64,000 nt of DNA from Diphasiastrum complanatum. Lineage: Eukaryota; Streptophyta; Lycopodiopsida; Lycopodiales; Lycopodiaceae. The stretch is from the NCBI GenBank assembly GCA_029204225.1, contig CM055096.1:64655370-64719369 (forward strand), written 5' to 3'. Positions 11,893 through 22,059 of this stretch are shown here, piece after piece (within the stretch, counting starts at the first letter, position 1; each line of letters opens with the position of its first letter). The notes beneath the pieces are model-generated. The model was not told the DNA's origin, searched no databases, and was given only the letters and a program-made list of their open reading frames with translations. The position numbers were made by a program, and so were the translations under genes.

Positions 11893-11993
11893 TACATGGT
11901 TCTCTTGTGATGAGTCCAAGAAAATCATTTTTCCAGCAAGTGGAGTCACATGTCCTCATAAAGAGAGTAGATCAGATGGTTCTATCAAGATAA
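11625..11993 (+). CDS. 122-codon continuation of unit copy 1
   Basis: Overlaps the end of the preceding frame by 4 bases (ATGA). It covers the last third of unit copy 1 and contains GLSWIGDLQRQGGDGGSFMEIHGS, whose counterpart in copy 2 is found at 13255-13848. Translation function is not established and no family is recognised. It could be part of one decayed polyprotein with a frameshift. Confidence 0.3.
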   Translation: MKDIEVVNMFTFGQSSRSSILVLANWQIVDNVGSRVVCKSCGDTSSISSSGFAHSNGAENTSFRHSFTQGLSWIGDLQRQGGDGGSFMEIHGSLVMSPRKSFFQQVESHVLIKRVDQMVLSR

Positions 11994-12012
11994 TTGGTAA
12001 GGGAGATAGTCA

Positions 12013-13494
12013 CAAGTAAAAAAGAAGAGAAGTATGTGAAGAGTTCAAAGTAGGTTGTACTTTGAATGATGTCATTGTGAATGATAGTGAGGAAGAATCA
12101 TTATCATATGAGTCATTACCTAAAACATTGAGTAGAATTTCTTGTTTGAAAAAAGAGAGTACTTCAATCATCCTTATGTTGAAGGTACTAATCATTTTTT
12201 TCATGCCTTCTAATGTTTTTGAGGTTTCCACTTCTTATGATGCAATCATTAAGAGGGAGCCTTATGAAGGAATGAGAAATGGAAGATTTGTTCTTGGGAA
12301 GATCCAAGGCATGGATCTCACATATCTTCATCAACTCAAATGTTTCTATGATTATGAATTGATCACTCATGATCAAGATGGCAAAAGTTTGGTTGGAGAA
12401 GACTACATGGAGCAAATCGAGAGGCAATTTCTTCAAGGCAAGGGAGATCTCATTGGTGAGCTTATTGAGGTTTGTTATGGACTCAAGAGGGCTGGATTTA
12501 TTAGGTTTGATGGTAATCTTCACCTACTCTACTTCATGATGGATGGAAAGTTTGGAATCTATCTTTTGATGTGCCATCAATGGCATTGTTTTCACTAATC
12601 TTTATGGAAGATCGAGATCAAGCATTGATGAGATCTTGTTGGATATAGATCATATGTTTGAGAGAGAGTATTTCTAGAGCTTCAGGTCTGAAGATATTCA
12701 TATCTTTGATATCTTTGATGTTCAAGAGAAAGGTAAGCAAGTGGAAGCAAGTCACTTTGCTTTACTCACATGTTTTGGAGAATCTTCTTGTGTAGATGAT
12801 GTTATGCAAGTGGATATTGGTTCTCATGGTTTTCATGCTGGAAAAGCAAGTAATGGATCTGAAAAACAAATATTGTTCAATGACTTTTATGATCAAGAGG
12901 CGGATCAAGAGGTTGGTCTCAAAGGGCTTCAACAAACAAAAGGAAAGGTGGCAATTTGGAGCTAGTCAAGAGCATCAAAGGAAGGTAATTTGGCAAAGAT
13001 GTTATGAATCTATTTTTGAAGGTGTTTGAAGACTCAAGTAAGGTCAAAGGAGTAGAAAGGAAGTGTTGTTCAAGTTTACTTTACTTGCTCTATCTCATGT
13101 TTGAGCTATTTCATGGGAATGTGTGCAAATTGTCAAGATATGGACAAACTAGCTACATTGTCTTGCAATATCTTATTGTTGGAGTTGTAATAGAATTCTT
13201 GGCTGGTTTGCTGATGGAAATGAAGCTATTGGAGGTTCATTATATCACTCATCCATGATCAAGTTCTCAAGTGTTGAGCTACTTGATGCCAATGTTTGGA
13301 GATTGTCAATTTTTGGTGAATTCATGGTCATTTTCTTGTGTCATGTAAACCTTGAAGATGGACTAGTGCAACCTACTTGGTTTATGGAGCCATGTGGTGC
13401 TGGATTTGCATCATTGATGTACTCACCTACTCATGGATTTCCAAGGTTTGATGGTTTCTTGTGGCAAGATGGAGATGGAGGCTCATTCATGGAG
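12013..13494 (+). repeat. internal unit, copy 2
   Basis: Second copy of the unit at 10546-11892, displaced by about 1,467 bp at its start and some 135 bp longer, with the extra length mainly in the middle (about 12720-12960). It carries more frame breaks than copy 1. Confidence 0.88.
12062..12598 (+). CDS. 178-codon frame in unit copy 2, RT-like
   Basis: Homologous to the 10711-11628 frame: shared VGKIQ/LGKIQGMDLT.LHQLK, HDQDGKSL, EDYMEQI.RQFLQGKGDLIGELIEV. The RT-like part is slightly better preserved here (YGLKRAGFIRFDGNLHLLYF, then MMDGKFGIYLL), which supports descent from a Copia RT. The frame stops at 12598, where the catalytic motif would lie (CHQWHCFH). Broken by later frameshifts. 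Confidence 0.35.
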   Translation: MNDVIVNDSEEESLSYESLPKTLSRISCLKKESTSIILMLKVLIIFFMPSNVFEVSTSYDAIIKREPYEGMRNGRFVLGKIQGMDLTYLHQLKCFYDYELITHDQDGKSLVGEDYMEQIERQFLQGKGDLIGELIEVCYGLKRAGFIRFDGNLHLLYFMMDGKFGIYLLMCHQWHCFH

Positions 13495-13848
13495 TTTTAT
13501 GGTGGAGACATATCAAGAAAGGAAAAACTTGGAGGAGACAAGCAAGCAAATGGTCATCGCTCACATTTATTGTTTGATTGCTGTAATTTTCCAGAGAGTT
13601 CAAAGTTTGAAACATGGGGGAATCATTTCATTTACATTCTATTTGGTTCTTCATGTTACATCTTGATGTGTAAAATTGATGTAAGAAATAGTGAAGCATC
13701 CAATTTGGACACTATTCTCTATATCAATTATAGAAACTACTTTAGAACATTAAAAAAGAGATCTATACTTAGGATGGAGATCATTCTAAAGTTGGATCAA
13801 AGTAGTATGGCTAAAACTATGCCAAAACTAGTTGAAGAGGGAGTGTGA
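13255..13848 (+). CDS. 197-codon terminal frame of unit copy 2
   Basis: Runs from unit copy 2 to the end of the element. Its stop codon (13846-13848) lies two bases inside LTR Y, overlapping the polypurine tract, an arrangement typical of the last pol codons of an LTR element. It includes WQDGDGGSFMEFYGGD, matching copy 1, and then VRNSEASNLDTILYINYRNY, which has no match known to me. Confidence 0.35.
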   Translation: MIKFSSVELLDANVWRLSIFGEFMVIFLCHVNLEDGLVQPTWFMEPCGAGFASLMYSPTHGFPRFDGFLWQDGDGGSFMEFYGGDISRKEKLGGDKQANGHRSHLLFDCCNFPESSKFETWGNHFIYILFGSSCYILMCKIDVRNSEASNLDTILYINYRNYFRTLKKRSILRMEIILKLDQSSMAKTMPKLVEEGV

Positions 13849-14475
13849 GAGATTTCAACTAGTTTAGTCTACTTTAGTCATATTTTGGTAAATTGTCAAT
13901 ATGAGGCCAAAACTCATTTTAGGCTTAGAGATAAACTTTCTCAAGTTATATTAGAGTAAAATAATTCAATAAACACTTTTTGAAAGTGTGGGAAAGTTGG
14001 TAGTCGAGTTTGAGAGAGATTCAAATTTGAATGTTGGGTACTTTGAATCTAGACCCAAAAATACATTTTGGAGGGAAAGCTAAGTGGCCAAATAGGGTTT
14101 GGAACTTCTATAAAAGGATGTAACTCATGGAGAGACACACCTTCTCTCTTCTCTCTCTCATTTCATCATTATACATGGTTCTCTTTGGGTTCTACTACTC
14201 ATTGGTGCACTCTCTTGATGATATCTTGCAATCTTGTGTGTAGAATGTTCATATTTTGTTTTTTTTTTGGTTTCACACGTGTGAAATACAATAGGGTACT
14301 GTAATTGTATGGACAACAACTATATTTTATGTTTTGGTTCATGTTTGATCAAGTTCTATTAGAGTTTGCATCTCATTTTGTGTGTAGATTCTGATTTTTC
14401 TACATTGTTTGCTCCTTATTGTAACCAAAGATCAGGGACATGGATTGGATCTTGAATGATCTAAAATCCTTCACA
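13844..14475 (+). repeat. LTR, family Y, copy 1 (3' LTR) with polypurine tract
   Basis: Preceded by the polypurine tract GAAGAGGGAG (13834-13843). It starts TGTGAGAGATTTCAAC and ends ATCCTTCACA. TATA box TATAAAAG at 14109. TTTCACACGTGTGAAA at 14271-14286. Further copies lie at 16231-16778 (minus) and 55496-56204 (minus). The sequence AACTAGTTGAAGAG before the LTR is shared with the copy at 56204, showing the same PPT context. Confidence 0.85.
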
Positions 14476-14562
14476 TAGTCTACAATGTAAAATGTCGCAA
14501 AACGTGGGTAATGTGGAAGGATCGACTGATATCGAATTAGTAGAGCACTAATAGAAACAACA

Positions 14563-14574
14563 GCTCTGATATCA
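14563..14574 (-). other. primer-binding site variant
   Basis: Minus strand TGATATCAGAGC, one transition away from the usual TGGTATCAGAGC. It lies directly before a TGTCGAAAATCC border, so it marks the start of the internal region of a minus-strand element. Only about 85 bp of that region remains before LTR Y. Confidence 0.65.
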
Positions 14575-16082
14575 TGTCGAAAATCCGTGAGTTATCAGGA
14601 ATGGGTTTTGATAGAAACAGAATGTTGATACCAAATCGAAAATTTGCGGAATAGCAGCATAAGTCAAGCAACGAATGGTTGCGGATCGGAAGAACGTAAG
14701 CTAGTAGCAAATAATCAAGATGGATAATTAGTAACAATGCGCAATAGAAACAATATAGTAGTGTAGACAAAATTGCACTCTGATTGATTGAAAATTGAGT
14801 ACAATGGCTTGAAGCAAAATTGGCTTCAGTTGGTTGGTCATTGAGTGTAATTACACTTGCTTCAGAAGTTTTTCTTGAATAATATCTACATCTTCTTATT
14901 ACAATCAATCAATACCTTACAAGCATTAAAGTCTATCTACTACATTTATTACAACCGTCATAGTAATTGTAAATGCATGTACAAAGTAGGCGGACCATCA
15001 ACGCCGCATCGTGGGTCGGATTTTTCTAACCGACAATATCGAAAAATATATAGAGACTCGGGAAATATACAATGACTCGAGAAATTACGAGACTGACTCG
15101 AAAAATACGAGTCCAGTCGAGTCGATCCGGTATCAAGAAATTATAAAACATACGAGTCGAGTCGATCCGGTATCGAGAATTTATGAGAAATGTGAGTCGA
15201 TCTTCTACTTTAAAAAAATTTGAGTCTTCTTTTCTGGTTTTCTGGTATAATTATATATAGTTGTCAGGATGCTCATTACTGAATGGATTTGGGCTTTGAG
15301 CATTGAAATCCAACATACTGAGCAGAGGATGAGCTCCATATTGTCTAGTGATAGTCGACAATCATCGAAGGTGTCGAATGAGTCGAGTCGACTTGTTTGC
15401 CCTTGAAAAGATGTCGACGGAGTCGAAGTCATCGATAGACTTCGGTTGAGTCAGTGAAGTCGACCTCAATGAAGATCCTGCTCTGCTTCAAGTAGTTATA
15501 TGTACAAACTGTTCGACTTATGCGAGTAAGGTTGTTGTCGTTGTAGAGAGAGAATATCTTGGTGCTCAAGAAACGAGGTGAGTAGGAGTGAAGATTAGCC
15601 TTTAAAACTGATTTAGGCTTGTCCTACACTTTGTCAGAGTCATGTCCTTAACTTTTGAGGCTCTTTGGAGAAAGCGAAAAGTGCGACATTTTGTCAAGTG
15701 AAAAACGCGACTCTGCATATTTGCTTGCAAATCCTGACAGACGAAAAAATGCAAAAACTAACATCGCATTTTTACACGAGATTTCGGACGGGAAAAAGCT
15801 TCGCCAAAAATGAAAAACCGAAGCCACCAAGGTAAAACTCCATGTATTTCCTAACAGGTGAGAAAGCCGAAGTGAGAGAAAATGAAATGCGACACTGTGG
15901 TAAAACTCCGTGTAATTCTATAGATTGTGTAAAAACACCTATAAAACTGTAGATTGTAAAAGAACGAGGAAAAACCGCAGAACCGGATAAAACAATGGAT
16001 GAAGATAAAAACCGATTAGTCGACTGGTAAGAAGGAGAATAATCCAACAAAAAGGACACCTATGGAGCGGAACTACCCAACA
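14575..16082 (-). repeat. putative LTR, family Z (upper border uncertain)
   Basis: Lies directly beyond the primer site at 14563-14574. It is dense in GTCGA/TCGAC and CGAGTC motifs at about 15050-15470, with two near-identical segments containing GAGTCGAGTCGATCCGGTATC. Towards 15640-15960 it is rich in GCGACA and AAAAATGC words like the regions at 22430-23050 and 46440-46700. The upper end near 16082 is a guess from a CA dinucleotide. No second copy is in the window. Confidence 0.4.
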
Positions 16083-16230
16083 AACATGAAATGGCTAGTC
16101 AATAACCTAACTACTTCACCCTCATGCCATGGTGAATGAATGCAAGAGAGGAGGGGCTCCTGGCTTCAAGGATAAAAGAATCCAATAGGTAGATGGGCGA
16201 GTTGCCACTAGTATATATTCTCTCCCATAC

Positions 16231-16778
16231 CAATCCTGCCAATGTAGAAAAACAGCTTCTACATACAAAATGAGACGCAAACTCTAAGAGATACTGACCA
16301 AACATAAACCAAATGTTTGTTGTCCATACAATTACAGTACCCTACTATATTTCACATGTGTGGAACTGAAAATAGCAATAAATATGATAACATCATGAGA
16401 GTGCACCAATGAGTAGTAGAACCCAAAGAGAACCATGTATAATGATGAAATGAGAGAGAGAAGAGAGAAGATGTGTCTCTCCATGAGCTACATTCTTTTA
16501 TAGAGTGTCCAAACCCTATTTGGCCACTTGGCTTTCCCTCCAAAATGTAAACCCTACTATTTTTGGGTCTAGATTCAATGTACCCAAAGTACAAATTTGA
16601 ATCTCTCTCAAACTCGACTACCAACTTTCCCACACTTTTAAAAAGTGTTTATTGAATGTATTTTAAAGTAATATAATTTCAAAAATTTTATCTCTAAGTC
16701 TAAGATGAGTTTTGGCCTCTTATTGACAATTTACCAAAATATGACTAAACTAGACTAAACTAATTGAAATCTCTCACA
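16231..16778 (-). repeat. LTR, family Y, copy 2 (truncated)
   Basis: Minus-strand copy of the LTR at 13844-14475, starting TGTGAGAGATTTCAA (16778) and matching through the TATA box (16495-16502) and the GTGTGG motif near 16350 to about ATTGGCAGGATTG. The last ~90 bp of the family is replaced by unrelated sequence at 16230. No polypurine tract precedes it. Instead it follows directly on a broken integrase. Confidence 0.82.
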
Positions 16779-16784
16779 ATTCGC

Positions 16785-18188
16785 ACATCGTCTTCAAGTA
16801 GTCTTCCATCATAGGCAATCCTTTCACTATTTCCAATTTCCTCATCAAGCTAAGGCTTCCTAGGTTTAAATAACCAAGCCTTTTATGCCAAGTTCAGTTT
16901 GCGATGGAATGGACTTGATAAGTCCATGTTGCCCGTTGATTGTAAAATTCAACCTGTACAATCTAGTGTTGGGCTCCCTTATACCATCCGCAATAACTTT
17001 GAACTTTTGGTTCACATTCTTCACACAACAACGATTAGGACAAATTCTACTTTCAAATTTTGATCAGTAATGACATCAATGGAAAGTAGATTTTTCTTCA
17101 AACATGGTACATAAAGTACCTCGTTGATCGTCTTGCTTTTGCCATCAGGTAGTTGGATGGAAACGGTGCCTATCCCCTTGACACATCACCATTTTCTTGT
17201 GAAATAGACATTCCATTGTCCAACTCTTTCCAGCTATTGAACCAATCTTTATTACCTATCAGGTGTTTTGTGGCTCCCGAGTCAATGTACCACACTTGAT
17301 CATCTTGATTGGATGACAATGCTGATATGAAGATGCTAGAGTCTTCAATTTCACCTTCGTCGACAAGGTTACCCGCTTGCTTTGGTTTCCCCTTGCTTGA
17401 TTCCACCAAAAAATGTCAACACTCACTTTTCCAATGGCCCTTTTTGCCACAATGGAAGCATTTGCGTTTTTTCTTGGTCTTGCTGGATGATCCCTCATCC
17501 TCCTGAGTCTTGGCGAATTGCTACTTAGACTTCTTCTCACCCTTGTCTTTGCCTTGTTTTTGGCGTGTCACAAGTGCTTGATCATCAGTACTTTGACATC
17601 TAGGTGTCACCATCTCTCATCGTTGCTCCTCCTGCATCAAGATTCCTATGAGCTCGTCAAAGGTTGATAATCTTTCTCTTGATGCTATATCACTTACAAA
17701 CATCTGATAAGGTTCTGCAATGCCACACAATGCATTGTGCACCAGCTCAACATCACGTATGCGCTCACCAATAGAATGCAGTTCATCCCTCATTGTCTTG
17801 ATTATGGTCATATGAGTCTGAATGTGCTCTCCTTGCTCCATTCGGGCACTATTCAGCTCTGACTTCAGAAACACAATCCTTGATGGATTTGACGTCTCAA
17901 CTGCTCCTTTAGCACATCCCATGTTTGTCTAGGTGTAATGGCATCACTTATGTGGGTAATAATGTGGTCTTTCACTGACAAATTGATGAAGGTCAAAGCT
18001 CTCCTCGCCTTCCTGTCAAACACTTTAATGTCCACTTCATTTGGCGGTCTTCTTTCATCCCCTATGATGACATCCCACAGTTCATTCTCTATCAATATGT
18101 TTCTCATTCTGAATTTCCACACTGCATAGTTGGAAATCCCGTCCAATTTGCTATTTTCACTCAAAATGGACTCTCCCATGTTTGTCAT
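16785..18188 (-). pseudogene. Copia E gag-protease-integrase start, deleted
   Basis: Minus strand. Gag begins at ATG 18188 (MTNMGESILSENSKLDG; SNYAVWKFRMRNIL; RKARRALTFINLSVKDH), followed by zinc knuckle CFHCGKKGHWKSEC near 17440, protease VWYIDSGATKHLIG with the DSGA catalytic motif near 17290, a strand reading INEVLYVPCLKKNLLSI, and the integrase zinc domain WHKRLGYLNLGSLSLMRKL, which breaks off after YLKTMC at 16785. A family-Y LTR follows at once, so integrase core, RT and RNase H are deleted. In-frame TGA stops occur after EEQR and after the zinc knuckle (both likely Arg CGA to TGA), plus a TAG after KKSK. Confidence 0.88.
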
Positions 18189-19079
18189 TCCAAAACTGCC
18201 TAAAACTTCAACCGTTGGCTAAAAGAAGTGTTTTGAGTACAATGGCAATGTCAATAACTTGTTCTGATGACCTGCTAAAATTTCACACCAGGGCGTCCCG
18301 TTGCTTAGGTGGTGTTTCGCAAGCCAAGTCACTTTCCAAACATGAAATGCTTTTTACCTCACACTCTTGACTACCCGCTTTCTGAAGGGGCAAAAGAGAT
18401 TTGACATCCACTGAGTGCATTCTCCACTGCAATCACTCTGTTTTGCGGTACCGTACTTGTAGGTACAGTCTGGGTGCCCTTCGTTTGGAGTCCGTAGCCT
18501 TTCGTTTGGCCCAAATAAGCTAAAGGAGGTGAAAATAAGGGCTTTTTGCACTTTTGAACTGTTTCTTCACCTTGAAGAAACTTCACACTTCAAGAACTTG
18601 GGACCCAGCTCAACTTTCAGTATGAAATTTTTTAATGAAGTTGAAAGCTATTCTCCCTTTCAACAAACTTTGGGTTCCTTCAAAACGATCCTAGCCGTTC
18701 ACTCAAAAGCCCTTTATAATGGCCACCCGATCCTCATAGTATCTTGACCATTAGTCTGATTAGATCACCATCTAACGGTTTAGATCGATCTTGTGTACCA
18801 ATGGGTACTCCATGGGTAGCTGAACCCTTCAACACACTAGAAGAACACTTATGTTCCATGTGCATGACCTATCTGTTTCTCCTTTGTCCACGGCCGCGCC
18901 TTCCCAGTTGTTTCTGCCCTGATCAATTTCGATTTTCAACTGAGTCATTATAGATTTCCACAAAATAAATGAATTAAGTAGTATAAAAGGTTTGATCATT
19001 CTCCAAGAGAGAGAATAATATCTTCTTTTGTATGATAAGTGTATGTAAGAAGGTGAATGGAATGTGATGTGTAATATTC
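18189..19079. other. unassigned; probable leader and LTR of Copia E
   Basis: By position this should hold the leader and 5' LTR of the minus-strand Copia E, but I could not find a primer-binding site or clear borders. No plus- or minus-strand gene is recognised. GC content is higher near 18300-18920 than around it. Confidence 0.35.
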
Positions 19080-19959
19080 AACAATGAATACTACAGTGAC
19101 ATATTTGGTTATCCAAAGATATTTGGATAAATTGGCATCCACGAACACCAATGGTGAAACGATTTGGTCAAGGTCTGTGATTATAAATGTTACTTTATCT
19201 TCCAGGCTCTTAGGATATCAGTTAAGCAATCAGATCAGACAACAACTAGCAAATAGATTCATCAAACAGAATCGAATTGGCTAATGATTCCTCTTAATCG
19301 AACACAGAAAATTAGTTCTTATCACAAGAAGCAAACAGAATAGAGCATCAAACAAGTTCATTATCTAAACACATAGCTCATTCAGAATTGAAAGAAGTTC
19401 TGCTTATGGTTATGCTTAACAGCTTTGGCTAATTCCCTACACACATTAGTTAGAATTGTCGCTCTCTAGTGACGCCTGAAAATCCAAGTTAGAGAAACTG
19501 AAATTCAGTAAGAAATGAAAAGTATGTGTGATGCAGACAAGCAAGTATCACAAACAATTACAGATCGTTCAGAGTGTATTCACTCAATTGATAAGAAGTA
19601 ATGTTGTAAGAGATGACATAGGGAAAGAATGCTCAAGCTTATAGAGACTGGCTCTCTTCTCTCTATTGATACTCAAATTTGTGCGTATGTACAATGACAC
19701 AAAGTGTCGACCTTATAGGAATGATCACTGGCCTGAATGACGTTTACCAACCGTTAAAATTTCGGTTGAGATCCACTAATGTGTCTCTATAGAACGTCGC
19801 ACAAAATGTCGCGAGTTCTAACCTAAAAGTGAATTTACAAGATGCAAATAGGCCTTTACATGAATTTAGGCACTATAGCACATTTACATGTATAAAAATT
19901 GAAAATTTTTATATTATAAAACAATAACTTTGCATAATGTGGAATTATGAGGCTCCACA
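19080..19959 (-). repeat. putative 3' LTR after the coiled-coil gene
   Basis: On the minus strand it starts TGTGGAGCCTCATAATTCC at 19959, directly after the polypurine tract AGAAGGGGAT (19961-19970). TATA-like CTATAAG words lie near 19640 and 19710. The far border is not defined because no second copy is in the window. The assignment rests on the polypurine tract and TG border. Confidence 0.5.
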
Positions 19960-19999
19960 TATCCCCTTCTCAGTTGTGCAACGACTTGCAGACAAATTC

Positions 20000-22047
20000 T
20001 TAGATTTTCCTTTGTCGCTTCCTGCTAGCTGGCTTTCTATGGAAAATTGCTTTTGCTCGGGCTTCATTTTCTTCATTAACTTGTTCAAGAGTCATCCCTT
20101 TTGTATCAAGGAAGTAGTTATTCTTCTGATTGTAATCTTCTTGAAAAGATAGATTTGGATAACCTCCGATTTCACGATTTCCAAATGGTGTCAGAAGGTT
20201 GTCAATCAATGTATTATTTACAAGATGAGTGTACCAACTATCCTCAAACAAGATTTCAGACATCTCAGCAGAAGGGACAATTAGTGAGAGGGCTGCATAT
20301 GTATAATCTGGAAATTTCTCTTTAATGTACAATTGTCGAATGGATAGAAGTGCATAGGAAATGAGAGAACCAATATTTACATAATTGTAAGTATGGTATG
20401 GTATGTTTACTGGATTAGTGGAGCGAAGTATATTATTTGCTTTTTGGGATTGCAAGTATTGCAGCTGGAAGGTCTGGATAATTCTTTCTTTCCAAGCTGT
20501 TGGGTCGATCCTGTATCTCCCATGAGATACACAGGCTCCCAATGTTACTTCAGCACTTATTCGCCATAGAATTGCCTCTTCGGCCTGTTTCTTATAAATC
20601 TGGTTGCCTTTTCTAAGCATGTCTGCAGAATTCTGCAACTGGGTAACAGAGTCCTGGAGTTGCCTTTAACTTGCTTCGGCACTCTCCTTGTCGGCAATTG
20701 AGTCGTTGAGTTTGTCGTTTAGCTCCTTGTTACTACTCCGCAAAGTGGCTCGTGCATGTCTTTCCTCTTGCAAAGAAGCCTGCAGAGTCTAGATCTGCTG
20801 CTTGAGCAATATATTTTCATTTTTAAAAGCATTAGACTGCTCATGAACTGCTTCAAGTGCCTCCAACATAGCATCTTGTCTACCTTTTGCTTCTTCAAGA
20901 GATATATCTTTCTTTATTAGTTCTACTTGAGCTACTTAAAGTTCTTTGGTTTTCAACTTCAGTTCAGTTTTGACCTCATCCAATTCTTCGTTCCTCTGGA
21001 TTAGGTCTGTTCGAATGGAATCATATTTTGCTTCGAGCTTCCTCGAGACTTTCTCCAGGCTGACAAAATGTTGAATGGCTGTCTGTGTGTCTGACAACAA
21101 CATGCCAAAAGTCTTCAAGTATAATTTTTCATCCAGGACTGGTGGCTTGACATCACTTTCCTGCTGAATATAAGGAATTTTTTCATCTTCGTTTGTTGGC
21201 TCTTGCTGGATCTCATCTCGGATGTGCTCCTGCTCAACAATAATCTCTGTTTCTTTTTCTTCTTCAGCTTCTCGGCTCCTTTCTACACTGGAAAGCGGCT
21301 TATACTAGGACGATGGAGAGGACATTCTCACCGAGCTTTCTTGTTGTTGTCTTGATAAAGATGATGCCATCTCGGTGGTGGTCACTTTTGATGTTTTCAT
21401 TTGTGAATCACCCTCAATTAAAGGGGCTAATTCTGGCAGCACCGGTGCAATTTTGATAACTTCCTACATAGTTAGAACATCAGCATGCATACATATAATA
21501 CCTAACTGCAATTCAAGCCTAGAAAATTGATTACTCTTTACTAATTTACAAAATTGCTTAAAAGCAGATTGTCCGAAGGTGATGGATTTTTCGTTCAAAA
21601 GGCTCTCAACAGGTATCCCATATTTGTATTAGAAATGGTATACTCTTGATCCAGTAAGAATATGAAAGCAAGAGCGAATTTCACGAAGCTCTTGAGATTG
21701 GGGTCTATGATATATGAAAGCTTATATCCCCTTTTCTCCAGATAAGCTTCCTCCTGAAAAGCTCTGCTCCCGGTGATGAAGTCGGGCTTAGTACCAGGCA
21801 TACTGCCGTCCATAGGCAAACCTAAGGCATGACAATAAAATCTCTCTATAATAATCTCTTGATTTCGGACAATGGTGAAAATATGTCCCTCCTCCGTCTC
21901 GTTCAGATTTCGGATTAACTCATGGCACACATTTGTAAGAATTACTGATGGATTGAATTGAAGGAGTCCTTCAATCCGTGCTTGTATGGCTAATGGCTGC
22001 AAAACCAGTAAGACTGGTTTTGGATGCATCTTGAACACAATCACCAT
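20000..22047 (-). pseudogene. unknown coiled-coil protein of an LTR element
   Basis: Minus strand, about 680 codons. The N-terminal part (22047-21595, about 150 residues: LQPLAIQARIEGLLQFNPSV, ERFYCHALGLPMDG) is followed by a frameshift near 21600. After it one frame runs to the TAA at 20000-20002. It has a Ser/Glu-rich linker, then about 190 residues of heptad-rich coiled coil (LEKVSRKLEAKYDSIRTDL, NEELDEVKTELKLKTKEL, SLQEERHARATLRSSNKEL), then a C-terminal globular part (TAWKERIIQTFQLQYLQSQ, SYALLSIRQLYIKEKFPDY) with a basic tail RKPASRKRQRKI. Five in-frame stops, all TAG or TAA: 21464, 21305, 20936, 20789, 20666. The polypurine tract lies 30 bp past the stop, where env-like or accessory frames of LTR elements sit. 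I recognise no family; a captured host gene is possible. Confidence 0.55.
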
Positions 22048-22059
22048 GACGGTAGTAAT

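Larger units (their letters stand above)
8341..14475 (+). mobile_element. chimeric non-autonomous Copia-like LTR element
   Basis: Order on the plus strand: LTR X (8341-8991), tRNA-Met primer site (8992-9003), 1.15-kb leader, Copia gag frame (10151 on), two copies of a 1.35-1.48 kb unit, polypurine tract (13834-13843) and LTR Y (13844-14475). The two terminal LTRs are not related to each other along their length, although both carry the TTTCACAC motif. No protease, integrase or intact RT is present. Either LTR exchange by recombination produced this structure or two elements abut. The element, if it ever moved in this form, must have depended on proteins supplied by others. Confidence 0.55.
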
